From an uncultured Burkholderiales bacterium (GTDB taxonomy: Bacteria > Pseudomonadota > Gammaproteobacteria > Burkholderiales > Burkholderiaceae_C), in assembly GCA_903871865.1 (NCBI GenBank), contig CAIQIL010000110.1:1-5118 (forward strand): a stretch of 5,118 nucleotides of DNA. Reading direction: 5' to 3'. The first letter of the stretch is position 1; each line of letters begins with the position of its first letter. The notes beneath the pieces are model-generated. The model did no database searches, was not told where the DNA came from, and saw only the letters and a list, made by a program, of their open reading frames with translations. Positions 1-5,092 of the stretch are shown piece after piece. A program made the position numbers and the translations under genes.

Positions 1-1
1 C

Positions 2-514
2 GGCTGCTTCTGGTGCCTGGAAGCGGCCATGAACCAGCTCGATGGGGTGATCCAGGCCGAGTCGGGCTACAGCAACGGCCACCACCCTCGGCCCGACTAC
101 GAAGCCATCTGCACAGGACAGACCGGTCACGCCGAAGTCGTGCGCGTGCGCTTCGACCCGCAGCGCATCAGCTACCGGCAATTGCTGGAGGTGTTTTTCG
201 CCCTGCACGACCCGACCACGCTGAACCGCCAGGGCAACGACGTGGGCACGCAGTACCGCTCAGGCATTTACACGCACACCCACGAGCAGGCCGAACAAGC
301 GCGCGCCATCATCGCCGAGCTCACGGCCAGTGAGGCTCATGCCGCACCGATCGTCACGGAAGTGCAGGAAGTGGCCAACTACCACCCGGCAGAGGCTTAC
401 CACCAAGGCTATGTGGCGCAGCACCCATTCCAGGGCTATTGCGCCATGGTGGTTCGCCCCAAGCTGGCGAAATTCCACCAGACCTTCGCCCGTTTGCTCA
501 AGCCCTCGGCCTGA
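2..514 (+). CDS. msrA: Peptide-methionine (S)-S-oxide reductase MsrA, 5' end missing
   Basis: MsrA reduces methionine-S-sulfoxide, free or in proteins, back to methionine in the cytoplasm, with thioredoxin as the usual electron donor. The reading frame is open from base 2 and begins inside the active-site motif GCFWC, whose first Cys is the catalytic residue of the family. Only a short N-terminal piece lies outside the window. About 170 residues are visible. They include the family blocks GHAEVVRVRFDP, GTQYRSGIY, a YHQGY segment and, near the C-terminus, GYCAMVVRPKLAKF, whose Cys sits where many MsrA proteins carry a recycling Cys. The ATG at base 29 lies after the catalytic Cys, so it cannot be the true start. 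The TGA stop abuts the stop of the convergent pdxH, leaving no room for a terminator. The assignment is firm; the missing start is simply the window edge. Confidence 0.96.
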   Translation, partial: GCFWCLEAAMNQLDGVIQAESGYSNGHHPRPDYEAICTGQTGHAEVVRVRFDPQRISYRQLLEVFFALHDPTTLNRQGNDVGTQYRSGIYTHTHEQAEQARAIIAELTASEAHAAPIVTEVQEVANYHPAEAYHQGYVAQHPFQGYCAMVVRPKLAKFHQTFARLLKPSA

Positions 515-1177
515 TCAGGGCGCCAGACGCTGGATCAGCCAGCGGGCATCGCCCTCGCCCGCGTTTTGCAGGTCGTAGGTGATGCGGTCATGCAACCGCG
601 ACGGGCGACCCTGCCAGAACTCCCAATGGTCCGGCACCAAACGGTAGCCACCCCATTGCGGCGGACGTGCCGGCTCATCGCCCTGATGGGCCTGTTGCTC
701 GGCCCAAGCCTGCTCCAACACCTCCCGAGAGGGGATCACACGGCTCTGAGGAGAAGCCCAGGCGCCAATGCGCGACCCCAAGGGCCGACTGTGGAAATAG
801 GCATCGGACTCTTGTGACGTCACCTGCTCGACCCGCCCTTCGATGCGCACCACACGCTCCAGCTCGGGCCAGAAAAACTGCATCGCGGCCACTGGGTTGA
901 CAGCCAACTCCTGGCCCTTGCGGCTCTCGTAGTTGGTGAACCAGACCAAGCCACGCTCGTCGGCGCCTTTGAGCAGGAGCACGCGTGTGGACGGACGCCC
1001 CGCTGGCCCCACCGTGGCGAGCGTCATGGCATTGGGCTCACCACTGCGGGACTTGACCGCCTCGTCGAACCAATGGTGGAACTGCTGCATCGGGTCGGCG
1101 TGGACGTGTGACTCGTCCAACGCGGCCTGTTCGTAGCTTTTGCGCATGCGCGCCAGATCGTTGCTTGGCTTGTCCAT
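515..1177 (-). CDS. pdxH: Pyridoxamine/pyridoxine 5'-phosphate oxidase PdxH
   Basis: PdxH is an FMN-dependent cytoplasmic homodimer that oxidises pyridoxamine 5'-phosphate or pyridoxine 5'-phosphate to pyridoxal 5'-phosphate with O2, in the last step and salvage branch of vitamin B6 synthesis. From the ATG at 1177 the protein has 220 residues, against 218 in E. coli. Family blocks are all present: [12 protein letters not shown] (65-76) and the TNYESRKG segment (81-88) for FMN phosphate binding, [15 protein letters not shown] (101-115), [14 protein letters not shown] (127-140), and the C-terminal [16 protein letters not shown] (175-190), RLHDR (194-198) and RLAP end. The frame stays open upstream to 1720, but that part is antisense to the MocA-like gene and resembles nothing in PdxH. 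Translation from 1177 gives the expected family length; Met11 is a possible alternative. No strong ribosome-binding site precedes 1177. The gene is divergent from the MocA-like gene and convergent with msrA. Confidence 0.97.
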   Translation of the reverse strand: MDKPSNDLARMRKSYEQAALDESHVHADPMQQFHHWFDEAVKSRSGEPNAMTLATVGPAGRPSTRVLLLKGADERGLVWFTNYESRKGQELAVNPVAAMQFFWPELERVVRIEGRVEQVTSQESDAYFHSRPLGSRIGAWASPQSRVIPSREVLEQAWAEQQAHQGDEPARPPQWGGYRLVPDHWEFWQGRPSRLHDRITYDLQNAGEGDARWLIQRLAP

Positions 1178-1298
1178 GGCACCAGTATGGCGCGATTCCT
1201 TGTCCGCAGAAATGACCCGGATCAATCCATCACACGGGTATGCACTTAGGTGGATGTGCGCTGGCGGCGCCCACGGCAGGGCTTCAAACTGAATTTTC

Positions 1299-1303
1299 AG
1301 GAA
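1299..1303 (+). promoter_or_regulatory. Ribosome-binding site of the MocA-like gene
   Basis: AGGAA lies six bases before the ATG at 1310. It favours that start over the in-frame ATG at 1250, which would add 20 residues unlike any nucleotidyltransferase N-terminus. I found no convincing sigma-70 promoter in the 132-bp divergent gap with pdxH. Confidence 0.6.
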
Positions 1304-1309
1304 TCTGAC

Positions 1310-1924
1310 ATGGACACGCCAGCCACCGCCATCATCATGGCGCCCCGCCCGGGCACGGGTGGCGCCATCGATCATTTCTTGCAAGGCGCCGCGCACCTCG
1401 TGCAGCGATGCGCCGAAGCAGGCATGCCCGTCGTTGTGGCCGCACCGGCCCCTTTGTTGCAGAGCTGGGCGCCAGCCCAGGTGCCTGACAGACTCAACCT
1501 CGCGCCCATCGCACCCTGCCCTGTCGATGAGCTGGCAGCGGCCACCATCCGTGCAGGCGTGCAGATGAGCGCCAAATCCTCGGGCTGGATGTTCATCCCG
1601 GCCGACATGGTGATGCTCCAGCTGAGCACCCTGCACAGCCTGTGCGCTGGCATGCGGGATCACCTCATCGTCCACGCCACCCACAACGACCAGCCACGCT
1701 TGCCGATGGGGTTCGGCCAAGAGTTGTTCTCGGAACTCATCAGGCTGGATTCAAACCGGGCTCTGCTGCGCATGCTCAACCGCTACCCCACACACGCCGT
1801 TGAGGTGGACGACCCGGGCGTGCGCATGCACCAATGGCTGACGCCGACGAGTCCGGACGCATTCATGCCCCCCCTCGGCGCAGCCTCGGCGCCGCTGCGC
1901 CCACCCCCTGGCAAGCGCACATGA
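1310..1924 (+). CDS. MobA/MocA-like nucleotidyltransferase-fold protein with degenerate active site
   Basis: This 204-residue protein resembles the MobA/MocA branch of NTP transferases, which attach CMP or GMP to molybdopterin cofactor or process related substrates. The likeness is clearest in three places. [15 protein letters not shown] (73-87) matches the family's G-S-S-loop helix region. GWMFIPADM (92-100) carries the Asp that binds metal in the family (Asp99). [11 protein letters not shown] (133-143) with VEVDDPGV (164-171) matches the C-terminal block normally written GHPVGF...VDDPGV. The N-terminal signature LAAGxxxRxGxxK is replaced by [15 protein letters not shown] (8-22), which lacks the expected Arg and Lys. 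The GH of the GHPVGF block is also gone. The last 20 residues are Pro/Ala-rich and probably disordered. Catalytic activity is therefore doubtful; it may be a diverged paralogue. No molybdenum-enzyme genes are visible nearby. Fold assignment is moderately sure and function unknown. Confidence 0.72.
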   Translation: MDTPATAIIMAPRPGTGGAIDHFLQGAAHLVQRCAEAGMPVVVAAPAPLLQSWAPAQVPDRLNLAPIAPCPVDELAAATIRAGVQMSAKSSGWMFIPADMVMLQLSTLHSLCAGMRDHLIVHATHNDQPRLPMGFGQELFSELIRLDSNRALLRMLNRYPTHAVEVDDPGVRMHQWLTPTSPDAFMPPLGAASAPLRPPPGKRT

Positions 1925-1951
1925 AAAAAGGCCCCAAATTGGGGCCTTTTT
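1924..1951. terminator. Bidirectional intrinsic terminator
   Basis: A GGCCCC/GGGGCC stem (1930-1935 with 1941-1946, loop AAATT) is flanked by a run of A on the left and T5 on the right. Read rightwards it ends the MocA-like gene, whose stop codon is part of the left flank. Read leftwards it gives a stem followed by T6 and would end gene A, whose stop lies about 50 bases upstream on the minus strand. A/T flank pairing lengthens the stem further. Confidence 0.88.
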
Positions 1952-1967
1952 GCTAGCGGTGAACTGA

Positions 1968-1989
1968 CCAGCGCGCCGAGGCGCGCTGG
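1968..1989. repeat. Perfect 10-bp GC-rich hairpin just after gene A
   Basis: CCAGCGCGCC (1968-1977) and GGCGCGCTGG (1980-1989) are exact reverse complements separated by only GA. On the minus strand the hairpin starts 13 bases after the gene A stop and precedes the intrinsic terminator at 1924-1951. It has no T-run of its own. It may stabilise the mRNA 3' end or assist termination; that role is inferred. Confidence 0.75.
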
Positions 1990-2002
1990 CATCAGCACCA
2001 CA

Positions 2003-2707
2003 TCACTGAGCCACGTAGGGCTTGCCAGACACGGCAGTCTTGCGCAGGGTGGTCGAGATGTCCTGGGTCAGGTTGCCGAATTCCAGCTCCAGGGCAGGCG
2101 TTGCGTACTCAGGCAGCTTCAGGGTGTTGGTGAACAGGGTCTTGGCACCCGCCGACAGCAGCAGATGGTCCAGCACCTCGTGACCGGTCACGGTCAGGGG
2201 GAACTTGTACTTCAGGGCCAAAGGAGTGGCCACGTTGAACAAGTAGATGGGCTGCTGCAGGGCCACAGCGCCGCCATTGGGGGTCACGTCGGCCAGCACC
2301 ACCTTCTTGTCGTAGTCGATGGTGAAGTTGGCCAGGGTGAAGCCCAGCGCCTCGCCGGTGTCCAGGTCCACACGGTTGAACTTCAGTGCAGAGCCGACGG
2401 CCGAACCGGAAGCGATGTTCAGCTTGGAGCCGATGACGATCTTGGTGATCGGGAAACTGAAGGCCTTGGAGTTCTTGGTGCCGTTGCTTTCGCCGACAAC
2501 CACTGGGCCCACGGCGGTGGTGGTGCCGGCACCGGTGACGGTCAGGTTGACCAGGTCATAGGCCGCCAAGTTGTCATCGGTGAAGGTTTGCACCGAGTTG
2601 GAGTTGGTGAAGCCAAACGGGATCGTCAGATCGGCGTGAGCGGCGGAGGCAGCGGCAAGAGCGGCAGTGGCGATGGCGGCGCGGAACGAAACAGCAGCGA
2701 TGTTCAT
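2003..2707 (-). CDS. Gene A: exported protein of unrecognised family, paralogue of gene B
   Basis: This is a 234-residue protein with a clear Sec signal peptide: a basic/hydrophobic Ala-rich stretch ending in AAHA, cleavage predicted after Ala25, mature start DLTIP. There is no lipobox, no later membrane segment and no Cys at all. The mature part looks beta-rich, with many Thr, Val and Leu residues. Blocks shared with gene B are NSVQTFT (37-43), FPITKIVIGS (85-94), GSAL.FNR.DLDTG (105-118), TLANFTI (124-130), PLALKYKFPL (162-171), HEVL (176-179), LPE (198-200) and FG.LTQDI (210-217). Over 209 mature residues the two align without gaps at about 55% identity by hand count. The start at 2707 is chosen because AGGAGA stands five bases upstream and the signal peptide begins there; the 22 residues upstream do not look like protein. 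Function is unknown. Location is the periplasm, the outer-membrane face or outside the cell. Confidence 0.85.
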   Translation of the reverse strand: MNIAAVSFRAAIATAALAAASAAHADLTIPFGFTNSNSVQTFTDDNLAAYDLVNLTVTGAGTTTAVGPVVVGESNGTKNSKAFSFPITKIVIGSKLNIASGSAVGSALKFNRVDLDTGEALGFTLANFTIDYDKKVVLADVTPNGGAVALQQPIYLFNVATPLALKYKFPLTVTGHEVLDHLLLSAGAKTLFTNTLKLPEYATPALELEFGNLTQDISTTLRKTAVSGKPYVAQ

Positions 2708-2711
2708 GAGT

Positions 2712-2717
2712 TCTCCT
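2712..2717 (-). promoter_or_regulatory. Ribosome-binding site of gene A
   Basis: AGGAGA on the minus strand, four bases of spacer (2708-2711) before the ATG at 2707. It fixes the start directly at the signal peptide. One arm of a 13-bp inverted repeat ends one base upstream of it. Confidence 0.8.
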
Positions 2718-2718
2718 G

Positions 2719-2871
2719 GTGACGGGGGAATCGGGTTTGTCGGCGATCCAAAACCGGATGTCGATGAACTCATTCTGCGTATCGGATCTCGTTCAGCCCA
2801 CCCTCAAAAGCGGGGTGCTCATGCGGGTATCCACTGCAAAATCGGGCATCTTCAGGGAATTCCCCCGTCAC
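2719..2871 (-). repeat. 13-bp perfect inverted repeat in the gene A leader
   Basis: GTGACGGGGGAAT at 2719-2731 and its exact reverse complement ATTCCCCCGTCAC at 2859-2871, with 127 bases between. In a minus-strand transcript starting upstream of 2871 the arms could pair, placing the base of a long stem one nucleotide before the AGGAGA ribosome-binding site of gene A. The repeat is seen directly; any regulatory role is inference. It could also be a coincidence or a protein-binding pair. Confidence 0.6.
2778..2807 (-). promoter_or_regulatory. Weak sigma-70 promoter candidate for gene A
   Basis: On the minus strand TTGAGG (2802-2807) and GATACG (2778-2783) are 18 bases apart. The -35 matches four of six consensus bases and the -10 only three. 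It would give a leader of about 65 bases, which would exclude the distal arm of the 13-bp inverted repeat. Reported because gene B's terminator requires a promoter somewhere here. Confidence 0.2.
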
Positions 2872-2940
2872 TCAGAACGCCTGCGGATCAGGGATAGCCC
2901 CATGCGTCGCAGGACATTCCCAGTCAAGCAATTGACCATG

Positions 2941-2964
2941 AAAAACGCCCCCGAAGGGGCGTTT
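2941..2964 (-). terminator. Intrinsic terminator of gene B with UUCG tetraloop
   Basis: On the minus strand CGCCCC, loop TTCG, GGGGCG, then T5. The stem is 2956-2961 paired with 2946-2951 and lengthened by A/T pairs. C(UUCG)G is an exceptionally stable tetraloop. It begins about 50 bases after the gene B stop and should separate transcription of B from A. The plus-strand reading has only three T after the stem and is weaker. Confidence 0.88.
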
Positions 2965-3016
2965 GCAGGTGCATGTCGCAAGCTGTGCCATTCGCTGGCT
3001 CAGGCGAACCGAACGA

Positions 3017-3718
3017 TCACTTGGCAGCGTAAGGACGCGGATTGATGGGGGTTGCGCGGAACTGGACCTTGATGTCCTGGGTCAGCGTGCCGAAGTCGAT
3101 TTCCAGCGCAGGGATGGCGAACTCAGGCAATTCCACGCCCTTGACCAGCGCGTCCTTGGCCTGGGCCGTCAAACGCAAGTTGCCCAGCACTTCATGCAGG
3201 GAGATGGCCAGAGGGAACTTGTACTTCAGTGCCAAGGGAGAGCTGGGCGTGAAGTCGTACAGAGGCATCTGGACCTGGGTGGTGCCGCCCAGGATGGTCG
3301 TGTCGGCCAGCACCTTGGACTGCTTGTAGTTGATGGTGAAGTTGGCCAGGGTCAGCCCGGTCTTCTTGCCCGTGTCCAGATCGGTGCGATTGAAGAACAG
3401 CGCAGAACCGGAAGCCGTGCCAGACACGATGCTCAGGTTGGAGCCGATGACGATCTTGGTGATGGGGAAGCCGAAAGCAACGGGCGTGACCGTGCCGTTG
3501 GACTGCCCCGGCGTGCCTGCCTTGGCAACGTAGGTGGTGCCGCGGCCTTCGATCGTCATGTTGACCAGATCGAGCGCGTCCAGGTCATCGGCGGTGAAGG
3601 TCTGAACCGAATTGGCAACCAGGGCGTTGGTCGGCAGGGTCAGGTCGGCATGGGCCGAGGTGGTGGCCACGCCAGCGAACAGGGCGATGGCGGCGAAACG
3701 GGTGATGTTGCGGTGCAT
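3017..3718 (-). CDS. Gene B: exported protein of unrecognised family, paralogue of gene A
   Basis: This is a 233-residue protein. Residues 1-24 form a Sec signal peptide (MHRN start, hydrophobic core, SAHA) with mature start DLTLP, exactly matching the mature start of gene A. It has no Cys, no lipobox and no further membrane segment. The conserved blocks are NSVQTFT (36-42), FPITKIVIGS (84-93), FNR.DLDTG (109-117), TLANFTI (123-129), PLALKYKFPL (161-170), HEVL (175-178) and FGTLTQDI (209-216). The most variable stretch is residues 62-80. Start at 3718 follows GGAGA with seven bases of spacer; an open extension to 3838 encodes nothing signal-like before it. It lies 171 bases downstream of the OmpW-like gene on the same strand and 309 bases upstream of gene A, with its own terminator between. 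Function is unknown; the tandem arrangement points to duplication. Confidence 0.85.
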   Translation of the reverse strand: MHRNITRFAAIALFAGVATTSAHADLTLPTNALVANSVQTFTADDLDALDLVNMTIEGRGTTYVAKAGTPGQSNGTVTPVAFGFPITKIVIGSNLSIVSGTASGSALFFNRTDLDTGKKTGLTLANFTINYKQSKVLADTTILGGTTQVQMPLYDFTPSSPLALKYKFPLAISLHEVLGNLRLTAQAKDALVKGVELPEFAIPALEIDFGTLTQDIKVQFRATPINPRPYAAK

Positions 3719-3725
3719 TCTGAGA

Positions 3726-3730
3726 TCTCC
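3726..3730 (-). promoter_or_regulatory. Ribosome-binding site of gene B
   Basis: GGAGA on the minus strand, seven bases before the ATG at 3718. It overlaps the 8-bp palindrome GAGATCTC (3722-3729). Two short leader segments (3761-3766 and 3775-3781) are complementary to this area, so partial masking of the site in the mRNA is conceivable. Confidence 0.75.
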
Positions 3731-3734
3731 GATG

Positions 3735-3748
3735 GCGTCAAATGACGC
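3735..3748. repeat. Small dyad in the gene B leader
   Basis: GCGTCA-AA-TGACGC, a 6-bp inverted repeat 17 bases upstream of the gene B start. It could be an operator half-site pair or a small RNA hairpin. No regulator can be named. Confidence 0.35.
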
Positions 3749-3790
3749 GGTTGGCATGAAGAGATCATCGCGTGTCTCAGATGCTTTCCA

Positions 3791-3798
3791 CCCCCCCC
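3791..3798. repeat. C8/G8 homopolymer upstream of gene B
   Basis: Eight C on the plus strand (G8 on the gene B strand), 73 bases upstream of the gene B start. Tracts of this kind can change length by slippage. It lies in non-coding DNA where promoter spacing could be affected, although no promoter could be placed around it. Confidence 0.6.
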
Positions 3799-3825
3799 AA
3801 TCGGGTGCCGACCACAGACGCACCG

Positions 3826-3839
3826 TGTGCCATTGCACA
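3826..3839. repeat. Dyad TGTGC-N4-GCACA between the OmpW-like gene and gene B
   Basis: A 5-bp inverted repeat with four-base spacer, of operator type, about 108 bases upstream of gene B. It resembles the outline of CRP-family sites (TGTGA-N6-TCACA) but spacing and bases differ, so no regulator is assigned. Confidence 0.3.
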
Positions 3840-3852
3840 GTTGGACACCCCC

Positions 3853-3876
3853 ACCCCCTACTCAGGTAGATGGGGT
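3853..3876 (-). terminator. Imperfect hairpin after the OmpW-like gene, possible terminator
   Basis: CTAC (3858-3861) pairs with GTAG (3866-3869). After a two-base bulge, CCCC (3854-3857) pairs with GGGG (3872-3875) and an A/T pair closes the stem. It lies 13 bases past the stop of the OmpW-like gene. There is no T-run on the minus strand, so it is not a classical intrinsic terminator and read-through into gene B is possible. Confidence 0.35.
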
Positions 3877-3889
3877 AATCCCGAGAGCC

Positions 3890-5083
3890 TCAGAAACTGC
3901 GGCCCACGCTGATGTTGAGGATCGTGTTGTTGATCCTGACCTTTTGCTCGCGGACATAGCTGCCGAGGTTGGCCTGGCCGCGGTTACGGGCGACGAGTTC
4001 GGTGAGCAAGGTGGTGGCGCCAGTCTTCCCGTCGCCGAGTGTTGCAACAACGCCCAAGTCATTGTTTGGGTTGTCCCCGATGTCGATCGCCTGAACCAAA
4101 CCTGGCGAGAGATCGCTCAAAACAGCGGCACCTGACTTGATGGTGGTGTTGCTGGTCACCAATCTGGAGGTCGTGCGCAACCCAATTTGCCCCACGGACA
4201 CGTTCACGTGCCAATCGTCATTGATGGGGCTCTGCAAACCCACAAAAGGACCAGCGCCGAAGGTGTTGCGCGTGGAAACGGTGGTTTTGCCACCTTGGTA
4301 GTCGTCAAAGAACGAAGTGGTCTTGGCGTCGAAGAACACTGCGTACATCACGCCCAGCCCCACATAAGGGCGCACAGGCCACTTTGGTGAACCAAAGTTG
4401 TAGCTGCCAATGACCAGAGGAGGCAGCAATTTCGTGGTGACGAGTTCTTTGCCATTCAAAGAGTTCGGGGTGCCATCGGATCGCTTCCCCTCGCCATACA
4501 GCTTGATGCTGAGGGGCTTGGCAAGGACAAACCCCTCCAACAACCAATTGCGTTCTTCGTCCAACCAGTAACCCACTGACAAGGCGGGCGTACCCACTTG
4601 CTTCTGCGCGCGGACTTTGATTCCAGACGGTGTGCCGATGCCTTCCACTTTGTCGTCATCCAAAGCAGTGTTGAGGACGCCTTGGATCAAGTCCCACTGG
4701 TTGCCCGCAAAGTTCACTTTGTCAACAGGGTCGGCAATGGAGTTGACATCTGAATACCGAGCACAGTCCGCAGCGCTCACCGATGCTGAGCCTGCCGCAC
4801 AGCTCCTGGAAATGTTGCGCGCCACGTCGATGGCGGCATTCAAATCCGCACGACTCGTCACGAACCCGGTGATGTCGCGCGCATCTTCCGACTTGGTGCG
4901 GGTGAAGGTGGACACATAACCAATCCGCATGAACATGCGGCTGCGCATGCTCTTGTCCCAGCCCTGCGGGAAGATGCTGTTGTACTCGGCCGCCTGTGCG
5001 GGCGAAGTGGGCAAAACCGCCAAAACGGCGGCAACGGCGACAGCGGCGGCGGTGGCCGCGCGGCGGAAGGACGTGCTGGTCAT
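3890..5083 (-). CDS. OmpW-family outer-membrane beta-barrel protein, enlarged
   Basis: The gene encodes 397 residues with a long Ala-rich Sec signal peptide ending PAQA (cleavage near 31-32). OmpW proteins are eight-stranded outer-membrane barrels with a hydrophobic lateral channel, linked in enterics to small hydrophobic molecules and stress. Core family segments are in order: MFMRIGYV (50-57), LSVGYWLDEERNWLLEGF (168-185), LPPLVIGSYNF (220-230), RPYVGLGVMYAVFFD (238-252), FGAGPFVGLQSPINDDWHVN (275-294), and a final strand ending in Phe397, the usual outer-membrane assembly signal. OmpW is normally about 200-230 residues. The excess lies in two insertions, roughly 62-160 (containing the only two Cys, 95 and 107) and 306-378, which would fall in loops or form extra strands. 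Start 5083 has GGAGA four bases upstream. Downstream genes B and A are also exported. Family call good; substrate unknown. Confidence 0.85.
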   Translation of the reverse strand: MTSTSFRRAATAAAVAVAAVLAVLPTSPAQAAEYNSIFPQGWDKSMRSRMFMRIGYVSTFTRTKSEDARDITGFVTSRADLNAAIDVARNISRSCAAGSASVSAADCARYSDVNSIADPVDKVNFAGNQWDLIQGVLNTALDDDKVEGIGTPSGIKVRAQKQVGTPALSVGYWLDEERNWLLEGFVLAKPLSIKLYGEGKRSDGTPNSLNGKELVTTKLLPPLVIGSYNFGSPKWPVRPYVGLGVMYAVFFDAKTTSFFDDYQGGKTTVSTRNTFGAGPFVGLQSPINDDWHVNVSVGQIGLRTTSRLVTSNTTIKSGAAVLSDLSPGLVQAIDIGDNPNNDLGVVATLGDGKTGATTLLTELVARNRGQANLGSYVREQKVRINNTILNISVGRSF

Positions 5084-5087
5084 GCGG

Positions 5088-5092
5088 TCTCC
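5088..5092 (-). promoter_or_regulatory. Ribosome-binding site of the OmpW-like gene
   Basis: GGAGA on the minus strand, four bases before the ATG at 5083. This is a short but workable spacing. It supports the start at the signal peptide; the promoter must lie beyond or at the right edge of the window. Confidence 0.6.

Larger units (their letters stand above)
2708..3016 (-). other. Intergenic region between genes B and A
   Basis: These 309 bases hold no gene I can support. On the minus strand they contain, in order, the tail of gene B, the gene B terminator (2941-2964), a small dyad GTCAA-N4-TTGAC (2923-2936), and the leader of gene A with its inverted repeat, a weak promoter candidate and the ribosome-binding site. 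The terminator implies that gene A has its own promoter here. Confidence 0.7.

Noticed and set aside
1178..1720. N-terminal extension of pdxH by 181 codons
   Set aside because: It is antisense to the MocA-like gene and unrelated to PdxH, and the family length is reached from 1177.
2165..2722. Open plus-strand frame of 185 codons antisense to gene A
   Set aside because: It is rich in Gly, His, Gln and Val, typical of an antisense shadow of a GC-rich gene. The minus strand has the signal peptide, ribosome-binding site and a conserved paralogue.
2963..3745. Open plus-strand frame of 260 codons antisense to gene B
   Set aside because: Same composition as the shadow over gene A (phrases such as LGLLVVDGEVGQGQ mirror the conserved sense blocks). 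The similarity between the two shadows follows from the sense paralogy. No start signals support it.
2708..3806. Shared ACCCGATT motif in both leaders as a common operator
   Set aside because: It is only eight bases, sits at different distances from the starts, and is flanked by opposite C and G runs; chance cannot be excluded.
3818..3840. Sigma-54 promoter suggested by TGGCAC on the minus strand
   Set aside because: The distance from the GG to the following GC is eight bases rather than the required ten.
3791..3858. G-quadruplex on the minus strand from the G-runs upstream of gene B
   Set aside because: The G5-T-G5 block and the G8 tract are separated by more than 40 bases, too long for a normal loop.
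5005..5070. CGG/GCC-rich low-complexity stretch at the right end
   Set aside because: It is explained by the Ala-rich signal peptide of the OmpW-like protein.
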